A stretch of DNA of 64,000 nt from Schistocerca nitens (lineage: Eukaryota > Arthropoda > Insecta > Orthoptera > Acrididae), in contig NC_064614.1 in assembly GCF_023898315.1 (NCBI RefSeq), forward strand, positions 502,960,109 to 503,024,108. The letters are read 5' to 3'. The notes beneath the pieces were generated by a model that had not been told where the DNA came from, did no database searches, and saw only the letters and a list, made by a program, of their open reading frames with translations. Positions 33,896 to 44,865 of the stretch are shown in pieces (positions within the stretch are counted from its first letter, which is position 1; the number at the start of each line of letters is the position of its first letter). A program made the position numbers and the translations under genes.

Positions 33896-36318
33896 TTACC
33901 CTCCGCCCGCGGCGCGCTCCCTCCGCCGTCCGCGCCCCGCGCCACGGTCGCGCGGTGGAACAGATTGCGACGGCGTCTGAGATGACGTCGGTGTGATGGC
34001 TCTGTCCGCCGTGGTCGTCACAACTATACGTTTGCTCGATTTACTCTTGATTAACCCAATCGCTGGTTCCCAAGCCTTGCTAAGATTATAGCCACAGTCA
34101 CGGTTTATGAGGTCGTCATTGGTGCGAATTTCGATGGCCTCTCTAACAACGCTGTCCCAGTATCTCGACGTCTGTACCAGAATCCTCGTGCGGTCATACT
34201 CCATAGCGTGATTTTCCGACAAACAATGTTCAGCGACCGCCGACTTGCTCGGATACATCAGTCGAGTGTGCCTCTGGTGTTCACGGCATCGATCCTCGAC
34301 GGTACGCATCGTCTGACCAATATACGACTTGCCACATTGACACGGAATCTGGTACACGCCGGCCTTCCTCAATCCGAGGTCATCTTTGGCGCTCCCCACC
34401 AGTGCACGGGTTTTATTCGGAGGACAAAACGCAGTTCCGACCCGGTGTTTCTTCAGAATGCGGGCGATTTTCCCCGAGAGTGCGCCTGTGTATGGAATAA
34501 ATGCAGTGCCTACCTCCTCCCTCGTGACTTCATCCATCTCAACAGGTTGTGCTGCAGTGGTTGGGCGGAGAGCACGTTGAATCTGCCACTCTGAGTACCC
34601 ATTTTTCGAAATACAGTTCTCAGATGTTCCAATTCCTGGGGTAGACTCTCTGCGTCAGAGATAGTGCGCGCCCTATGTACTAGAGTTTTAAGTACCCCAT
34701 TCCTCTGTGAAGGGTGGTGGCAGCTGTCTGCGTGCAAATACAGATCAGTGTGCGTTGTCTTCCGATACACCCCATGACCTAGGGTGCCGTCAGCCCTTCT
34801 CTTGACCAAGACGTCAAGGAAAGGTAATTTACCCTCCGTTTCAGTCCCCATAGTGAATTTGATGTTGGGGTGTATGGAGTTTAGATGTGTAAGGAAGTCA
34901 AGGAGTTTATCCATACCATGTGGCCAGATGACGAACATGTCGTCCACGTAACGGAAAAAACAAGTGGGTTTCCATACGGATGACGACAGGGCTTCCTCCT
35001 CGAAGTTTGCCATGTACAAATTCGCTACCACCGGTGAGAGTGGGCTACCCATGGCGACTCCCTCCGTTTGTTCATAGTATTCTCCATTAAAAAGAAAATA
35101 CGGTGAAGTCAAGACATGCCTAAAAAGTTCAGTGGTCTTCTCGTCAAACTTCTGACTAATCAATTCTAGTGACTCTCGCAGGGGTACCCTCGTAAACAAG
35201 GAAACGACGTCAAAACTCACCATGAAATCTGACTCATCCAACCTGAAGCTATCAAGGCGTTTAATAAAATCCACGGAATTACGGATGTGATGAGGGCATT
35301 TACCCACATAAGGACTTAATATTCCCGTCAGGTATTTGGCCAACAAATATGTAGGTGCCCTGATGTTGCTGACAATGTGGCGTTATGGTACCCCCTCTTT
35401 GTGAACCTTCGGGAGTCCATATAGTCTAGGCGGTACCGGACCTTGGGATAACAATTTCTTAGCGTCACCCTTCGGTAAATTTGCGTCCTTGAGAAGCGCC
35501 CTCGTCTTGTTGTCCACCTTCTTTGTAGGGTCAACGCTGACCTTCCGGTAGGAATCGTCATTTAGCAGGCTCTGCATCTTATCAGTGTAGTCCTTATGGG
35601 AGACAACAACTGTAGCATTGTCTTTGTCAGCCGGCAAGACAACAATTTCAGAGCGCTCCCTCAGATCACGAATGGCCGCCCTCTCTTTACTGCTGATATT
35701 TGACTTCATCGGCTTGGATTTCGTCAACGCACGACAAGTTTCACGACGTATTTCCTCGGCTGATTCTAGCGGAAGTCGAGCTGCGACCTGTTCAACAGCA
35801 CTAACAATTTCTGCGACCGGAGTGAACTTGGGGGTGGGAGCGAAGTTGAGACCTTGCTGCAAAACCGAGACCGCATCATCGCTCAACAACATGCCACTCA
35901 AATTGATGACAGTCTTGCACGGAACCTGCAGAGATGGTTTGTCAAGGAGACGTGAGAACTTAGCTGTTTGACGTCCCGTAGCCTTCTTATGGGTGGAATC
36001 AGCTGACACCCAGGTGACACCATCAATCCAATCCCAGGAAAAAGAAGTGAACTTACTATCCAGTTGCAAATGTAGTTTGAGTAATTCCTTTGAGATAAAC
36101 TCAAGGCTCCGGCGGGTGAATTGCACTCTCTCGCGTACCAATGCGAGGCTGGCTCGTTTCTTGATTCTCTTAGCTGCTGCAGAATCGATGTGATGCATAA
36201 CCTTAGCAAAATTTGGAACAATATTCTCGGAACGACATCTCTTTAGAAAGGCAAGAGTACTTAGCAAACGACATCTACGGTGGCGCAACTTTTCAAATTT
36301 CTTCATGCTGCGGTACAT
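33896..36318 (-). pseudogene. Penelope RT / GIY-YIG endonuclease ORF, two lesions
   Basis: About 807 codons from ATG 36318 to the stop at 33896, close to the usual length of a Penelope ORF. Order on the minus strand: an N-terminal basic helical part; KDNATVVVSHKDY and PRLYGLPKVHK before the RT; RT palm blocks FMVSFDVVSLFTRVP, EGVAMGSPLSPVVANLY and the catalytic YVDDMFVIW; thumb; then GIY-YIG endonuclease KAGVYQIPCQCGKSYIGQ with following R and EH residues; then a basic tail. A single in-frame TAA (35383-35385) separates the first 311 codons from the RT, and a one-base loss in an A run at 34601-34607 shifts the frame before the endonuclease. Otherwise it is intact. In the active family this protein primes reverse transcription at nicked or telomere-like ends. 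Confidence 0.93.
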
Positions 36319-36394
36319 CTCCTCCCCGTAAAGGTGATGTGATTCTTGAGTTTCTCCCGGCGTATTTGATAGTCAAAATATCCACGGGTGTGCT

Positions 36395-36463
36395 GCCGGT
36401 CTATAGTGTCCAACGGGCACAATATTTCGGCGATCATACATGTCGCCATCATCAGGTGAACTG
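36395..36463 (-). ncRNA. Hammerhead-ribozyme-like motif, copy 2
   Basis: Same arrangement as at 33735-33800: CTGATGA (36449-36455), extra T, stem II GGCGA/TCGCC, GAAA (36425-36428), then the possible stem III ending TATAG. The core is intact. It differs from copy 1 only after the TATAG. Confidence 0.65.
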
Positions 36464-36592
36464 ACGGACTGAGCTCCTGTGAACGTGCCGGCACGGAGAT
36501 ACGTACGCTATGGCTGCTCAGAGGGAACTGGGTTCGGTCGCGGCGACGGCCGATTTAAATACCCTCCGCCCGCGGCGCGCTCCCTCCACCGT

Positions 36593-36787
36593 GCCAGCCG
36601 CGGTGGTCTCGCGGTTCTAGGCGCGCAGTCTGGAACCGTGCGACTGCTTCGGTCGCAGGTTCGAATCCTGCCTCGGGCATGGATGTGTGTAATGTCCTTA
36701 GGTTAGTTAGGTTTAAGTAGTTCTAAGTTCTATGGGACTGATGACCACAGCAGTTGAGTCCCATAGTGCTCAGAGCCATTTGAACCA
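36593..36787 (+). mobile_element. SINE, Leu/Ser-type head, full length
   Basis: Head GCCAGCCGCGGTGGTCTCGC, B box GGTTCGAATCC, tail to TTTGAACCA. The duplication TCCCTCCRCCGT lies at 36581-36592 and 36788-36799 (one difference). It inserted into the Penelope partial copy, so it is younger than the Penelope complex. Confidence 0.95.
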
Positions 36788-37532
36788 TCCCTCCGCCGTC
36801 TGCGTCCCGCGCCACGGTCGCGCGGTGGAACAGATTGCGACGGCGTCTGAGATGACGTCGGTGTGATGGCTCCGTCCGCCGTGGTCGTCACAACTATACA
36901 TTTGCTCGATTTACTCTTGATTAACCCAATCGCTGGTTCCCAAGCCTTGCTAAGATTATAGCCACAGTCACGGTTTATGAGGTCGTCATTGGTGCGAATT
37001 TCGATGGCCTCTCTAACAACGCTGTCCCAGTATCTCGACGTCTGTACCAGAATCCTCGTGCGGTCATACTCCATAGCGTGATTTTCCGACAAACAATGTT
37101 CAGCGACCGCCGACTTGCTCGGATACATCAGTCGAGTGTGCCTCTGGTGTTCACGGCATCGATCCTCGACGGTACGCATCGTCTGACCAATATACGACTT
37201 GCCACATTGACACGGAATCTGGTACACGCCGGCCTTCCTCAATCCGAGGTCATCTTTGGCGCTCCCCACCAGTGCACGGGTTTTATTCGGAGGACAAAAC
37301 GCAGTTCCGACCCGGTGTTTCTTCAGAATGCGGGCGATTTTCCCCGAGAGTGCGCCTGTGTATGGAATAAATGCAGTGCCTACCTCCTCCCTCGTGACTT
37401 CATCCATCTCAACAGGTTGTGCTGCAGTGGTTGGGCGGAGAGCACGTTGAATCTGCCACTCTGAGTACCCATTTTTCGAAATACAGTTCTCAGATGTTCC
37501 AATTCCTGGGGTAGACTCTCTGTGTCAGAGAT

Positions 37533-37973
37533 TGTTAGAGAGGCCATCGAAATTCGCACCAATGACGACCTCATAAACCGTGACTGTGGCTATAATCTTA
37601 GCAAGGCTTGGGAACCAGCGATTGGGTTAATCAAGAGTAAATCGAGCAAACGTATAGTTGTGACGACCACGGCGGACAGAGCCATCACACCGACGTCATC
37701 TCAGATGCCGTCGCAATCTGTTCCACCGCGCGACCGTGGCGCGGGGCGCAGACGGCGGAGGGAGCGCGCCGCGGGCGGAGGGTATTTATATCGGCCGCCG
37801 CCGCGACCGAACCCAGTTCCCTCTGAGCAGCCATAGCGTACGGATCTCCGTGCCGGCACGTTCACAGGAGCTCAGTCCGTCAGTTCACCTGGTGATGGCG
37901 ACATGTATGATCGCCGAAATATTGTGCCCGTTGGACACTATAGGCCGGCAGCACACCCGTGGATATTTTGATT
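37533..37973 (+). mobile_element. Penelope 3' end, inverted copy
   Basis: Plus-strand repeat of the endonuclease C-terminus (VREAIEIRTNDDLINRDCGY) and pLTR. It is the reverse complement of 36343-37019 without the SINE, leaving a 513-base spacer, so the region forms a giant hairpin. Its pLTR stops short of the last 28 bases present in the other two copies. Confidence 0.9.
37880..37946 (+). ncRNA. Hammerhead-like motif, copy 3, core mutated
   Basis: Same layout as the two minus-strand copies, but the first core box reads CTGGTGA (37889-37895) instead of CTGATGA. Stem II and GAAA (37916-37919) are intact. The change is in the catalytic core, so this copy is probably inactive. Confidence 0.6.
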
Positions 37974-37981
37974 GAAAGCGG

Positions 37982-38764
37982 ATGTTTCGTAAACTCAATC
38001 CAGTCGGGTTAAAAAGATCCGTGACAGGTAGCAGCGTTGTTGCCGACTTTCAGCTGCGAAGCGCAGACGGCTTCAGGCGAAAACTCATCAATAGTGCTGT
38101 GGCAAATCTGCGGCGTTGCCTTAGAGACGTTTACAAAACTGTGTAACATGATTGGTAGAGGTAGGCTCGTAAAACTGCCGTGTGGAGCTCACTGCAACTG
38201 TCAGGGATCTTCTTAGGTCGACTCGACTAGAAATATCTCTGCGATAGGTGGCATCAAAATCTTCTGCATATTTTTTTCAAGATAATATACAGAGCTCAAA
38301 TTTAAGACGTTTCTCGGTGGGAAATTAAAATCAGATGAAATGATATGAAGTATGCGAGATATTTTTACCATGTTGCTTATTATTCTGTCTACTTGAAGCA
38401 TTTTGGTTCAGCCTCATTTCAGTCCTCGAACGATAGGGATAGGAAAAAACTAAGTATCCTTCGGTCAAACAGTATATTTGCTGTTGTAGCGAAGTGGCAG
38501 CAGGAACCCCACTGTTGAAGATAAATGAGATGCTTAGGTGTCACTAGTGTGAATCAATCACACTGCTACCACATAAACTATGTGTCGTCTTTTTATGATG
38601 GTTCTTGGATGGAACGGCACTTTAGAAATGACGTTGTGACAATAGTGGTCGTCACAGTCAGAGGGGCTGCTGCCCGTAAGCAGAGGACAGGACAACGAGG
38701 GCCTTGAAACCCGCGTACCTGTGCGGGTTGGTTCTTAGACCGTCTTTTGTGGTCTTTCTTTTTG
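37982..38764. other. 0.8 kb without a recognisable gene
   Basis: No motif-bearing frame and no named repeat. Confidence 0.35.
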
Positions 38765-39060
38765 GCGGTCAGTTTTGTGCCACCCGTGTGCCTGCGCTCT
38801 CGGCAGGCGCCTCCCTCGCCGCGCCCTCGTCTGTGCCGACGCCTCGGAGACGAGACGGGACACTGATCTGAGCGCGCCCGGCTGGCTGCTAACAGAGTTG
38901 CCGCCGTCACCAACTTGCTGCCAGCGCGCAAATTATCGGCTCCGGCTCCAGCGGGAGCGTCGCCAACCGCGACTCACTGGCCTGCACTGTGGTCGCGCTG
39001 CCGTGAAAGGCCTCCTTGTCGCGACGCCGTGAGGTTCCGTACCGCCAACGTCATACACTT
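38765..39060. promoter_or_regulatory. CpG-rich patch, possible promoter or exon
   Basis: GC and CpG content are clearly above the flanks (words such as GCGCCTCCCTCGCCGCGCCC). Overlapping frames on both strands reach 112 codons without a recognisable domain. No SINE or other repeat explains it. A host 5' UTR or promoter is possible, but no start codon plus splice donor stands out. Confidence 0.3.
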
Positions 39061-39248
39061 CTGTTCACCAAAATTGCAACACCACGAAGGATGGAAAACA
39101 ACGACATTTTATTTATTGTACATGTAGGAAAAGTTCTTTCCTACTCAGGGCTGGAGCTAGTTATTCGCTAGCCGAGTGACTCTGACATCGTCAGCATAGC
39201 GCAGATGTATACTCCACCGACAAACTTTGGGAGGTTGTAGTATGGAGC

Positions 39249-39420
39249 AAAATAGAAACGAAGTCTAGCTAACATGGACCCTAAAACGCGTACCTTAAGA
39301 ACTATGAGCACTTTTTCAGTAGAAGGGACGTGTCTCACACTAACGAAGACGAACAAGTGCTCATAGCTATTAAGTTATGCACCTTAGAGCCCATCTTTAT
39401 TTGATTTTTTTTCTGCTTTT
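39249..39420. repeat. Small foldback repeat
   Basis: Arms around CGCGTACCTTAAGAACTATG (left) and CATAGCTATTAAGTTATGCA (right) are complementary and extend outward through GTCTAGCTAACATGG. A relative of the right arm alone occurs at about 40260-40385 (CAAGTGCTCGTAATTCTTAA, then TAGACATTTTTTTCTTG). No coding sequence. Confidence 0.55.
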
Positions 39421-39455
39421 CGTCCGTACTGTCAGCTCTCAAAATACGGAAATTT

Positions 39456-39478
39456 TGTTTATTTATTTATTTATTTAC
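39456..39478 (+). repeat. (TTTA)n simple repeat
   Basis: About five TTTA units. Confidence 0.85.
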
Positions 39479-40404
39479 AAGTGTTTATTTACAAACATCT
39501 CGGTTGTGCATGTCAGGTGGACATCCCGGGTGTTTTTCCTATACGTAAAATGACAATTGCCAGGATTCATAGAAAAGATGGGCTTTATTCTCAAGAACTA
39601 CCACTAACGGATACAGTGTAAATGAAAACAGGCTACCGGCGCGGAGTGAACCGCACATGATACGGACAGAGTATTTCGCCCTCAATAGGAAGGACTGGCG
39701 GACACGTCCGGAGGGCGAGGAAGCTGGCAGGCAAGAGAGCGACCCGCTGTTGCTGCCGCTACCTCGCGGACCCTTTCGCGTGCCTCACGCGAGGGGACCT
39801 GGTCCTCCCATTGGCGGGTCTGAGACAAAGTTGTCGTGTCTCAATCAGCAATACCGTGGTGGCATTCCTAGCTTAGCGTAATACCGCGGCAGCCAGCCGC
39901 AAGTACTACTGAGTAGTTTTCGTAACAGCTCACGCCACTGCCTGAGGCTAAGTTAAAATGATGGAAGTAGAATACAACTAAAATTTTTACCATTTTTCCC
40001 GGTTACGATGTACAAGTGACCCACATTGGCAACTATACTGTGTCGTTTGCTACTACAAACTAGACAGTTTTCAGAATTTTAGTACTTTTCGTGGTTTTAT
40101 ATAATTAAATTGTTAATTACATGCGAGGTACATAAAGTACAATTTCGGGAAAAATTTCACTATATACTTAAGATGAAAATAATACACAGAAGGAAAGATT
40201 TAGATAGCAAAAAAGGTCACTTTATCTATCTGTTTCAAGTAGTATGGCTCCGGTAATACGGAAAGCAAAGCGCTCTCAATAAATGAGATATGTTTCACAG
40301 TAGCGAATATGACCAAGTGCTCGTAATTCTTAAGGTATGCATATTAGAGGCAATGTTTACTAGACATTTTTTTCTTGTTTTGGAGCTCTGGTTCACCATC
40401 TATA

Positions 40405-41720
40405 AAATATAGTAGGAATCTTGTCGATGGCGTCAGTGTAGAGACGGCGATTAGTGATCATGCTGTCAACTTAGTGACCAGCTAATAAAGCAGCCAAGAA
40501 GGGAGGAGAATGTTACTGCTAGAAAGAGCAGATAAGCTGTTCTTAGCATCTCATTTGGACAATGAATTGCAATCATTTAGTTCCAGTATGATGGACACAA
40601 AGGAATTAGGGGAAAAGTTTAAACAGATTGTAAACCATGCGCTGGACAATTATGTGCCTAGTAAGTGGCTTAAGAACAGGAAAGAACCACCGTCATTTAA
40701 CAACAAAATTCGGAAAATGCTTAGGAAGCAAAGGCTGTTGCATTCTCTGTTCAAAAGACAAAGCGCAAATGACGACAGGCAAAGCTAGTAGAGGCTCGTG
40801 CGTCTGGCAAAAGATTTATGTGCTAAGCATACTACAGCTGTTCCGCCAAACCTTAGCAAAACATCTGACCGAAAACCCGAGAAAACTCTTGGTTCTATGG
40901 AAAATCACTAAGCGGGTCTAAGGCTTCCATCCAGTCACTCGTTCCCCAGTCTGGTGTGGCAGTTGAATTAGTGTATGCAGCAGTCTGCGGCTGTTTTCTG
41001 ATGATGCTGCTTGTGTATGGGAAGGTGTCCACATTAAGTGACTGTACGGTGATACAAGATGACTTAGACAAAATTTTTGGTTGGTGTGATGAATGGCAGT
41101 TATTTCTAAATATAAAAAAAAATTTAAGTTAATGCGGATGGGTAGGATAAACAAACCCGTAATGTTCGACTACAGCGTTAGTAGTGTCCTGCTTTACACA
41201 ATCATGGCGCTTAAATATCTGGGCGTAACATTGCAAAGCGATATGAAATCGAACGAGCTCGTGAGGATTGTAGTAGGAAAGCGAATGGTCGATTTCGGTT
41301 TAATGGTAGAATTTTAGGAATGTTTGGCTCATCTGTAAAGGAGACCACGCATGGGAGACTAGTGCGACCCATTCTTGAGTACAACTGGAGTGTTTGGTAT
41401 CCCCATCAGGTCTGCCTGAAGGAATACATCGAAGCAGTTCACAGACAGGCTACTAGATTTGTTACCGGTGGTTTAGAGCAGCACGCAAGTATTACGGAGA
41501 TGCTTCGGGGTCTCCAATGAGAATCTCTGGAGGGCAAGCAGGTTCTTTTCGATGAACACTGTTGAGATAATTTCGATAAGCATCTGCAGAGCGATTCTAC
41601 TGCAGCCAACACACATTTCGTGTAAGGACCACGAAGATAATATTAGAGAGATTAAGGCTCGCACGGAGGCATGTAGATAGTCGTTCTTCCCTCGCTCTGT
41701 TTGCGACGGGAACAGGAAAG
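40405..41720 (+). pseudogene. LINE (EN end to RT end) with deletion
   Basis: Plus-strand CR1/jockey-like LINE. 40405-40480 is the decayed end of the endonuclease (ISDHAVN-like). 40510-40920 is the linker before the RT (NYVPSKWLKNRKEPPSFNNK, IRKMLRKQRLLHSLFKRQ). From about 40965 it jumps to RT late blocks: MMLLVYGKVSTLSDC, IFGWCDEWQLFLN, KLMRMGRINKPVMFDYSVSS, LKYLGVTLQSDMKSNE and RLVRPILEYNWSVWYP, then a 3' coding end near 41720. RT motifs A and B are deleted and the FADD box reads LMMLL in this frame. Inactive. Confidence 0.85.
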
Positions 41721-41879
41721 GAAACAACTAGTGGTGGTACAGGGTGCCCTCTGCTACGCACCGTACATTGGTTTGCGGTGTGACACAGTGGCAACAGTGA
41801 CTCTAATCCGAGTAGGCATCGAGTAGAACTGAGGTTCGATAAAATATATGAGTGCGTCATTCCATGCTGCTACAACTTG

Positions 41880-42560
41880 ATGCCAGTTTACTAGGCGTAG
41901 TGGCTGGCGGATGGTGGCACGTCAGTTGTGACAATTCGCAATTTTTCACAACACAACTTTTATTGATGTAACTTCACAAGGTTGATGACTGATCATACAA
42001 ACAAAAGGTAACAATAACGAAAAAAGTCTCCTAATTCAGGAAAACAAAAGTTCACTTCTAATTTTCCACAAAGGTTCGTGGTAACACACTCACACACTAG
42101 CAACAGTCCAATTCCGAGGCGAAGACGTAATCTTCAGTGGTCGCAGTACACGAGATCGGCATCCGGCGTCAACTGAACTTCGGGCCTTGTTCTAGCTCCT
42201 GAATAGCTGTCTCCAGCCAATCAGATGATGGCGTAGCGATACTTCCTGCAGGCCGTGGATCGAGGTCCCCCTGCAGGAAGTAGTGCTCGGAATGTCTGTT
42301 TCCATTATATTGGGTGTAAATAGCCAGTGTTTACCATGGTGCTTTTGGGCACTCCTTGGGCATATACAACCTCGTCCTCTGTTGCGTTATATGGGTTGCC
42401 GGCCCTTAGGGGCTAACTTGGCTCCGGTATAACCTCAGCCTCTCGCCAATTCCTCACCATATATCTTCAGTCGAGGAGAAAGCTGGAAAAAGTGCTAAGC
42501 AATATAACAGTCAAGCAACGTCTTTATCGAGGCAGGTCGTGGCAGCAGAGGCAACAAGCA
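41880..42560. other. 0.7 kb, unclassified; perfect hairpin at 42241-42281
   Basis: No gene. ACTTCCTGCAGG (42241-42252) and CCTGCAGGAAGT (42270-42281) form a perfect 12-bp stem with a 17-base loop. The flanks resemble a non-coding repeat but I cannot name it. Confidence 0.4.
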
Positions 42561-42599
42561 GTGTAGCTTGTTGAAATTTTTGAAAGATGGCGTAAGAGA

Positions 42600-43500
42600 C
42601 GCCGCGAAAGCAGGGCACAGACAACGGCCTTAACACATCTTAAATGTGCCACTACTGGCCGAATACCCAGGTATATGAAGCAGAGGCGATCATGTTGTGT
42701 ACCCAGTGCTACACCTTGTCACCACGCCAACTGACTGAATAATGCAATCTGGCAATGGTCGCTCTCCTCGGAGCCTCTACGTGTCCATCAAGATCCTGTG
42801 TGTAGAGATGGGACTTGCTGAAAAGAAGACGTGGTGTTTCTGTGAGTCCATTGTTGTAATTGGGAACACCACTGTCGGCTAGTTTGTCTCTGCTGCATCA
42901 AGGGAAGCTTTGCTGACAGTCTGTGGTGCTTCTGACGTAGTGGTACTGTCCCTATGGATACTTGCCTAGCCACAAACAAGCCATTTCCTGATTCACTGTG
43001 TCACTGCACGATGCTGCATGGCCGAGTGAGCCATGTGCCTGCCCTCTCGGGCGCCACCCGCATGGGGCCGTGGAGGTCCTCTGTGGGGATCGGCCACTTT
43101 AACCCACAGATTCCGTGTTTCCATATGAGTCGTGGTTGGTTGGTTGGTTGGTTTGGGGAAGGAGACCAGACAGCGAGGTCATCGGTCTCATCGGATTAGG
43201 GAAGGATGGGGAAGGAAGTCGGCCGTGCCCTTTGAAAGGAACCATCCCGGCATTTGCCTGGAGCGATTTAGGGAAATCACGGAAAACCTAAATCAGGATG
43301 GCCGGACGCGGGATTGAACCGTCGTCCTCCCGAATGCGAGTCCAGTGTCTAACCACTGCGCCACCTCGCTCGGTATGAGTCGTGGGGGCCCGACCAACGC
43401 GAGCAGTAATCTCACGTAATGATACATGAAGATCTTGTCGCTGTCAAAATCTGACACGTGATGGTACATTATTCTCACACTTACATGCGGTGAAACACCG
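42600..43500 (-). pseudogene. Tc1-like transposase remnant
   Basis: The minus strand reads VARQVSIGTVPLRQKHHRLS and AKLPLMQQRQTSRQW (42788-42979), matching the Tc1 second helix-turn-helix (VSxxTVxRRL...GLxAxxP) and the RL.W stretch after it. The upstream part, GPPRPHAGGA-like (43000-43080), corresponds to the basic linker. No DDE motif is preserved. The SINE at 43136-43373 interrupts it. Confidence 0.5.
43136..43373 (-). mobile_element. SINE family E, full length
   Basis: Minus-strand head CCGAGCGAGGTGGCGCAGTG (A box), TCGCATTCGGGAGGACGACG, B-box-like GGTTCAATCCC, then GATTTAGGTTTTCCGTGATT and a tail GACCTCGCTGTCTGGTCTCC ending in CCAACCAACCAA. A perfect 12-bp duplication TATGAGTCGTGG lies at 43124-43135 and 43374-43385. 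Confidence 0.95.
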
Positions 43501-43624
43501 CCTTGTCAGAAAGCAGCAACATTAAAATGTGATTTATGATGAGAAACTCGCCGTTGTGCGGTTACACTAAAATGCCAGTCAGTTGCATATCCAAGCGTGT
43601 AATACACTTAATGCGAGTTTTATA

Positions 43625-43875
43625 ACGAGTGAGGTGGCGCAGTGGTTAGCACGCTGGACTCGCATTCGGGAGGACGACGGTTCAATCCCGTCTCCGGCCA
43701 TCCTGATTTAGGTTTTCCGTGATTTCCCTAAATCGTTTCAGGCAAATGGCGGGATGGTTCCTTTGAAAGGGCGCGGCCGATTTCCTTCCCAATCCTTCCC
43801 TAACCCGAGCTTGCGCTCCGTCTCTAATTACCTCGTTGTCGACGGGACGTTAAACACTAACCACCACCACCGCCA
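43625..43875 (+). mobile_element. SINE family E, alternative tail
   Basis: Same head and body as 43136-43373, but the tail is CCGAGCTTGCGCTCCGTCTC, then GTTGTCGACGGGACGTTAAA ending in CCACCACCACC. A third copy with this tail is at 45917-46171. Confidence 0.93.
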
Positions 43876-44053
43876 GTTTTATATTTTTACCTTTCGCCTT
43901 CATCATACAGCTACGTATCTAAATATACAGAATGTTGCACACTTCCTATTACAAGCGGGTGTCATAGAGTGGACTTGGTAGATACAGTTTTGATAACGGA
44001 CCTTTATCCGAAAATTTACCACTTGGATGTTAAATAAGTTTGTTACAAACGAC

Positions 44054-44220
44054 GCCGGCCGGAGTGGCCGAGCGGTTCTAGGCGCTACAGTCTGGAACCG
44101 CGCGACCGCTACGGTCGCAGGTTCGAATCATGCCTCGGGCATGGATGTCTGTGATGTACTTAGGTTAGCTAGGTTTAAGTAGTTCTATGTTCTAGGGGAC
44201 TGATGACCTCAGCAGTTATC
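44054..44220 (+). mobile_element. SINE, Leu/Ser-type head, 3'-truncated
   Basis: Head GCCGGCCGGAGTGGCCGAGC, B box GGTTCGAATCA, tail up to GACCTCAGCAGTTA. The last 40 bases of the tail are replaced by unrelated sequence. Confidence 0.93.
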
Positions 44221-44604
44221 CTCTTCAGAGCCGACAGTCCAGCGCATCCGTGGAGCACCTCAGTCAACCCACCTAGTAGCGAGCGTATCATTTTTTCGCA
44301 GCCGCTGTAGTCGGACGAAAATGATTTGTGATGTCACAGTTAAACAACAGGGACGGACGAGAACGTCCTCTTCTCAGTGTTTGTGCATACCGTGAAGTGG
44401 CGGATCTATTTTGTATCCAAACTGTTCATTTCCGGACATGGGTTCCTTATCAAACCACCTTCTGTTAAGTCCCCTCTTCAAATCCTAGAAGCCTACAACA
44501 CGAACTGTGAAACACTCTTGGTAGCTGCATTATACGTATTTTCTCTTTCACTTGCTGGGAAGGGATAGAGAACGTAACTTCTTTAAAGATCTTTTATTGA
44601 GACT

Positions 44605-44632
44605 GTTCCGGCGTAACCACAAACGCCGGAAC
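44605..44632. other. Perfect 10-bp hairpin
   Basis: GTTCCGGCGT (44605-44614) and ACGCCGGAAC (44623-44632) with an 8-base loop, in a moderately GC-rich non-coding stretch (44570-44770). Function unknown. Confidence 0.6.
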
Positions 44633-44865
44633 GAAGAGGCGGCACGCAGGAGCAGAGAAGGCGGTGAAGAAAGAGCGGCCGATGGTGCGCGTAATCGCAC
44701 CAGGCGCTCCCCCTGCAGCAAGTGAATGTATACTCAGCTTCTGCTAGCCTCGGCCGCTTAGATCGGCCCGAGTGCGCAACGTGTTTAGTGCTTCGCTATC
44801 AGACTGTATTGTTTTCATGTCACTTATTGCTAGCGACATTTCTAATAGTCAAGGGAAGTATTGTC

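Larger units (their letters stand above)
36343..37532 (-). mobile_element. Penelope partial copy, tandem
   Basis: Repeats the 3' end of the main copy (33680-34645) almost base for base: pLTR at 36343-36592, SINE interruption, then the endonuclease part 36788-37532 (KAGVYQIPCQCGKSYIGQ). It carries the same A-run lesion as the main copy (T5 run at 37471-37475). Its pLTR stands where the main copy's 5' pLTR is expected. It ends abruptly at 37532, where the strand switches. Confidence 0.9.
33680..37973 (-). mobile_element. Penelope-like retroelement complex
   Basis: Three pieces are joined: a nearly complete minus-strand copy (33680-36342), a tandem partial copy of its 3' end in the same orientation (36343-37532, containing a SINE), and an inverted plus-strand piece of the same 3' end (37533-37973). 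The terminal repeats (pLTRs) of all three are nearly identical, so the complex is young. Tandem and inverted partial copies are a known habit of Penelope elements. The flanks GAGAGCGG (33671-33678) and GAAAGCGG (37974-37981) may be an 8-bp target duplication with one difference, which would mean the complex inserted as one event. Confidence 0.9.

Noticed and set aside
34208..34594. 128-codon plus-strand frame, repeated at 37078-37464
   Set aside because: It is the antisense of the Penelope endonuclease region and is repeated only because that element is duplicated.
35618..35971. 117-codon plus-strand frame
   Set aside because: Antisense shadow of the Penelope N-terminal coding region.
33680..36592. 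LTR retrotransposon call for the direct repeats around the RT
   Set aside because: The RT (YVDD context) is joined to a GIY-YIG endonuclease, with no gag, protease or integrase, and the repeats carry a hammerhead-like motif. This is Penelope architecture.
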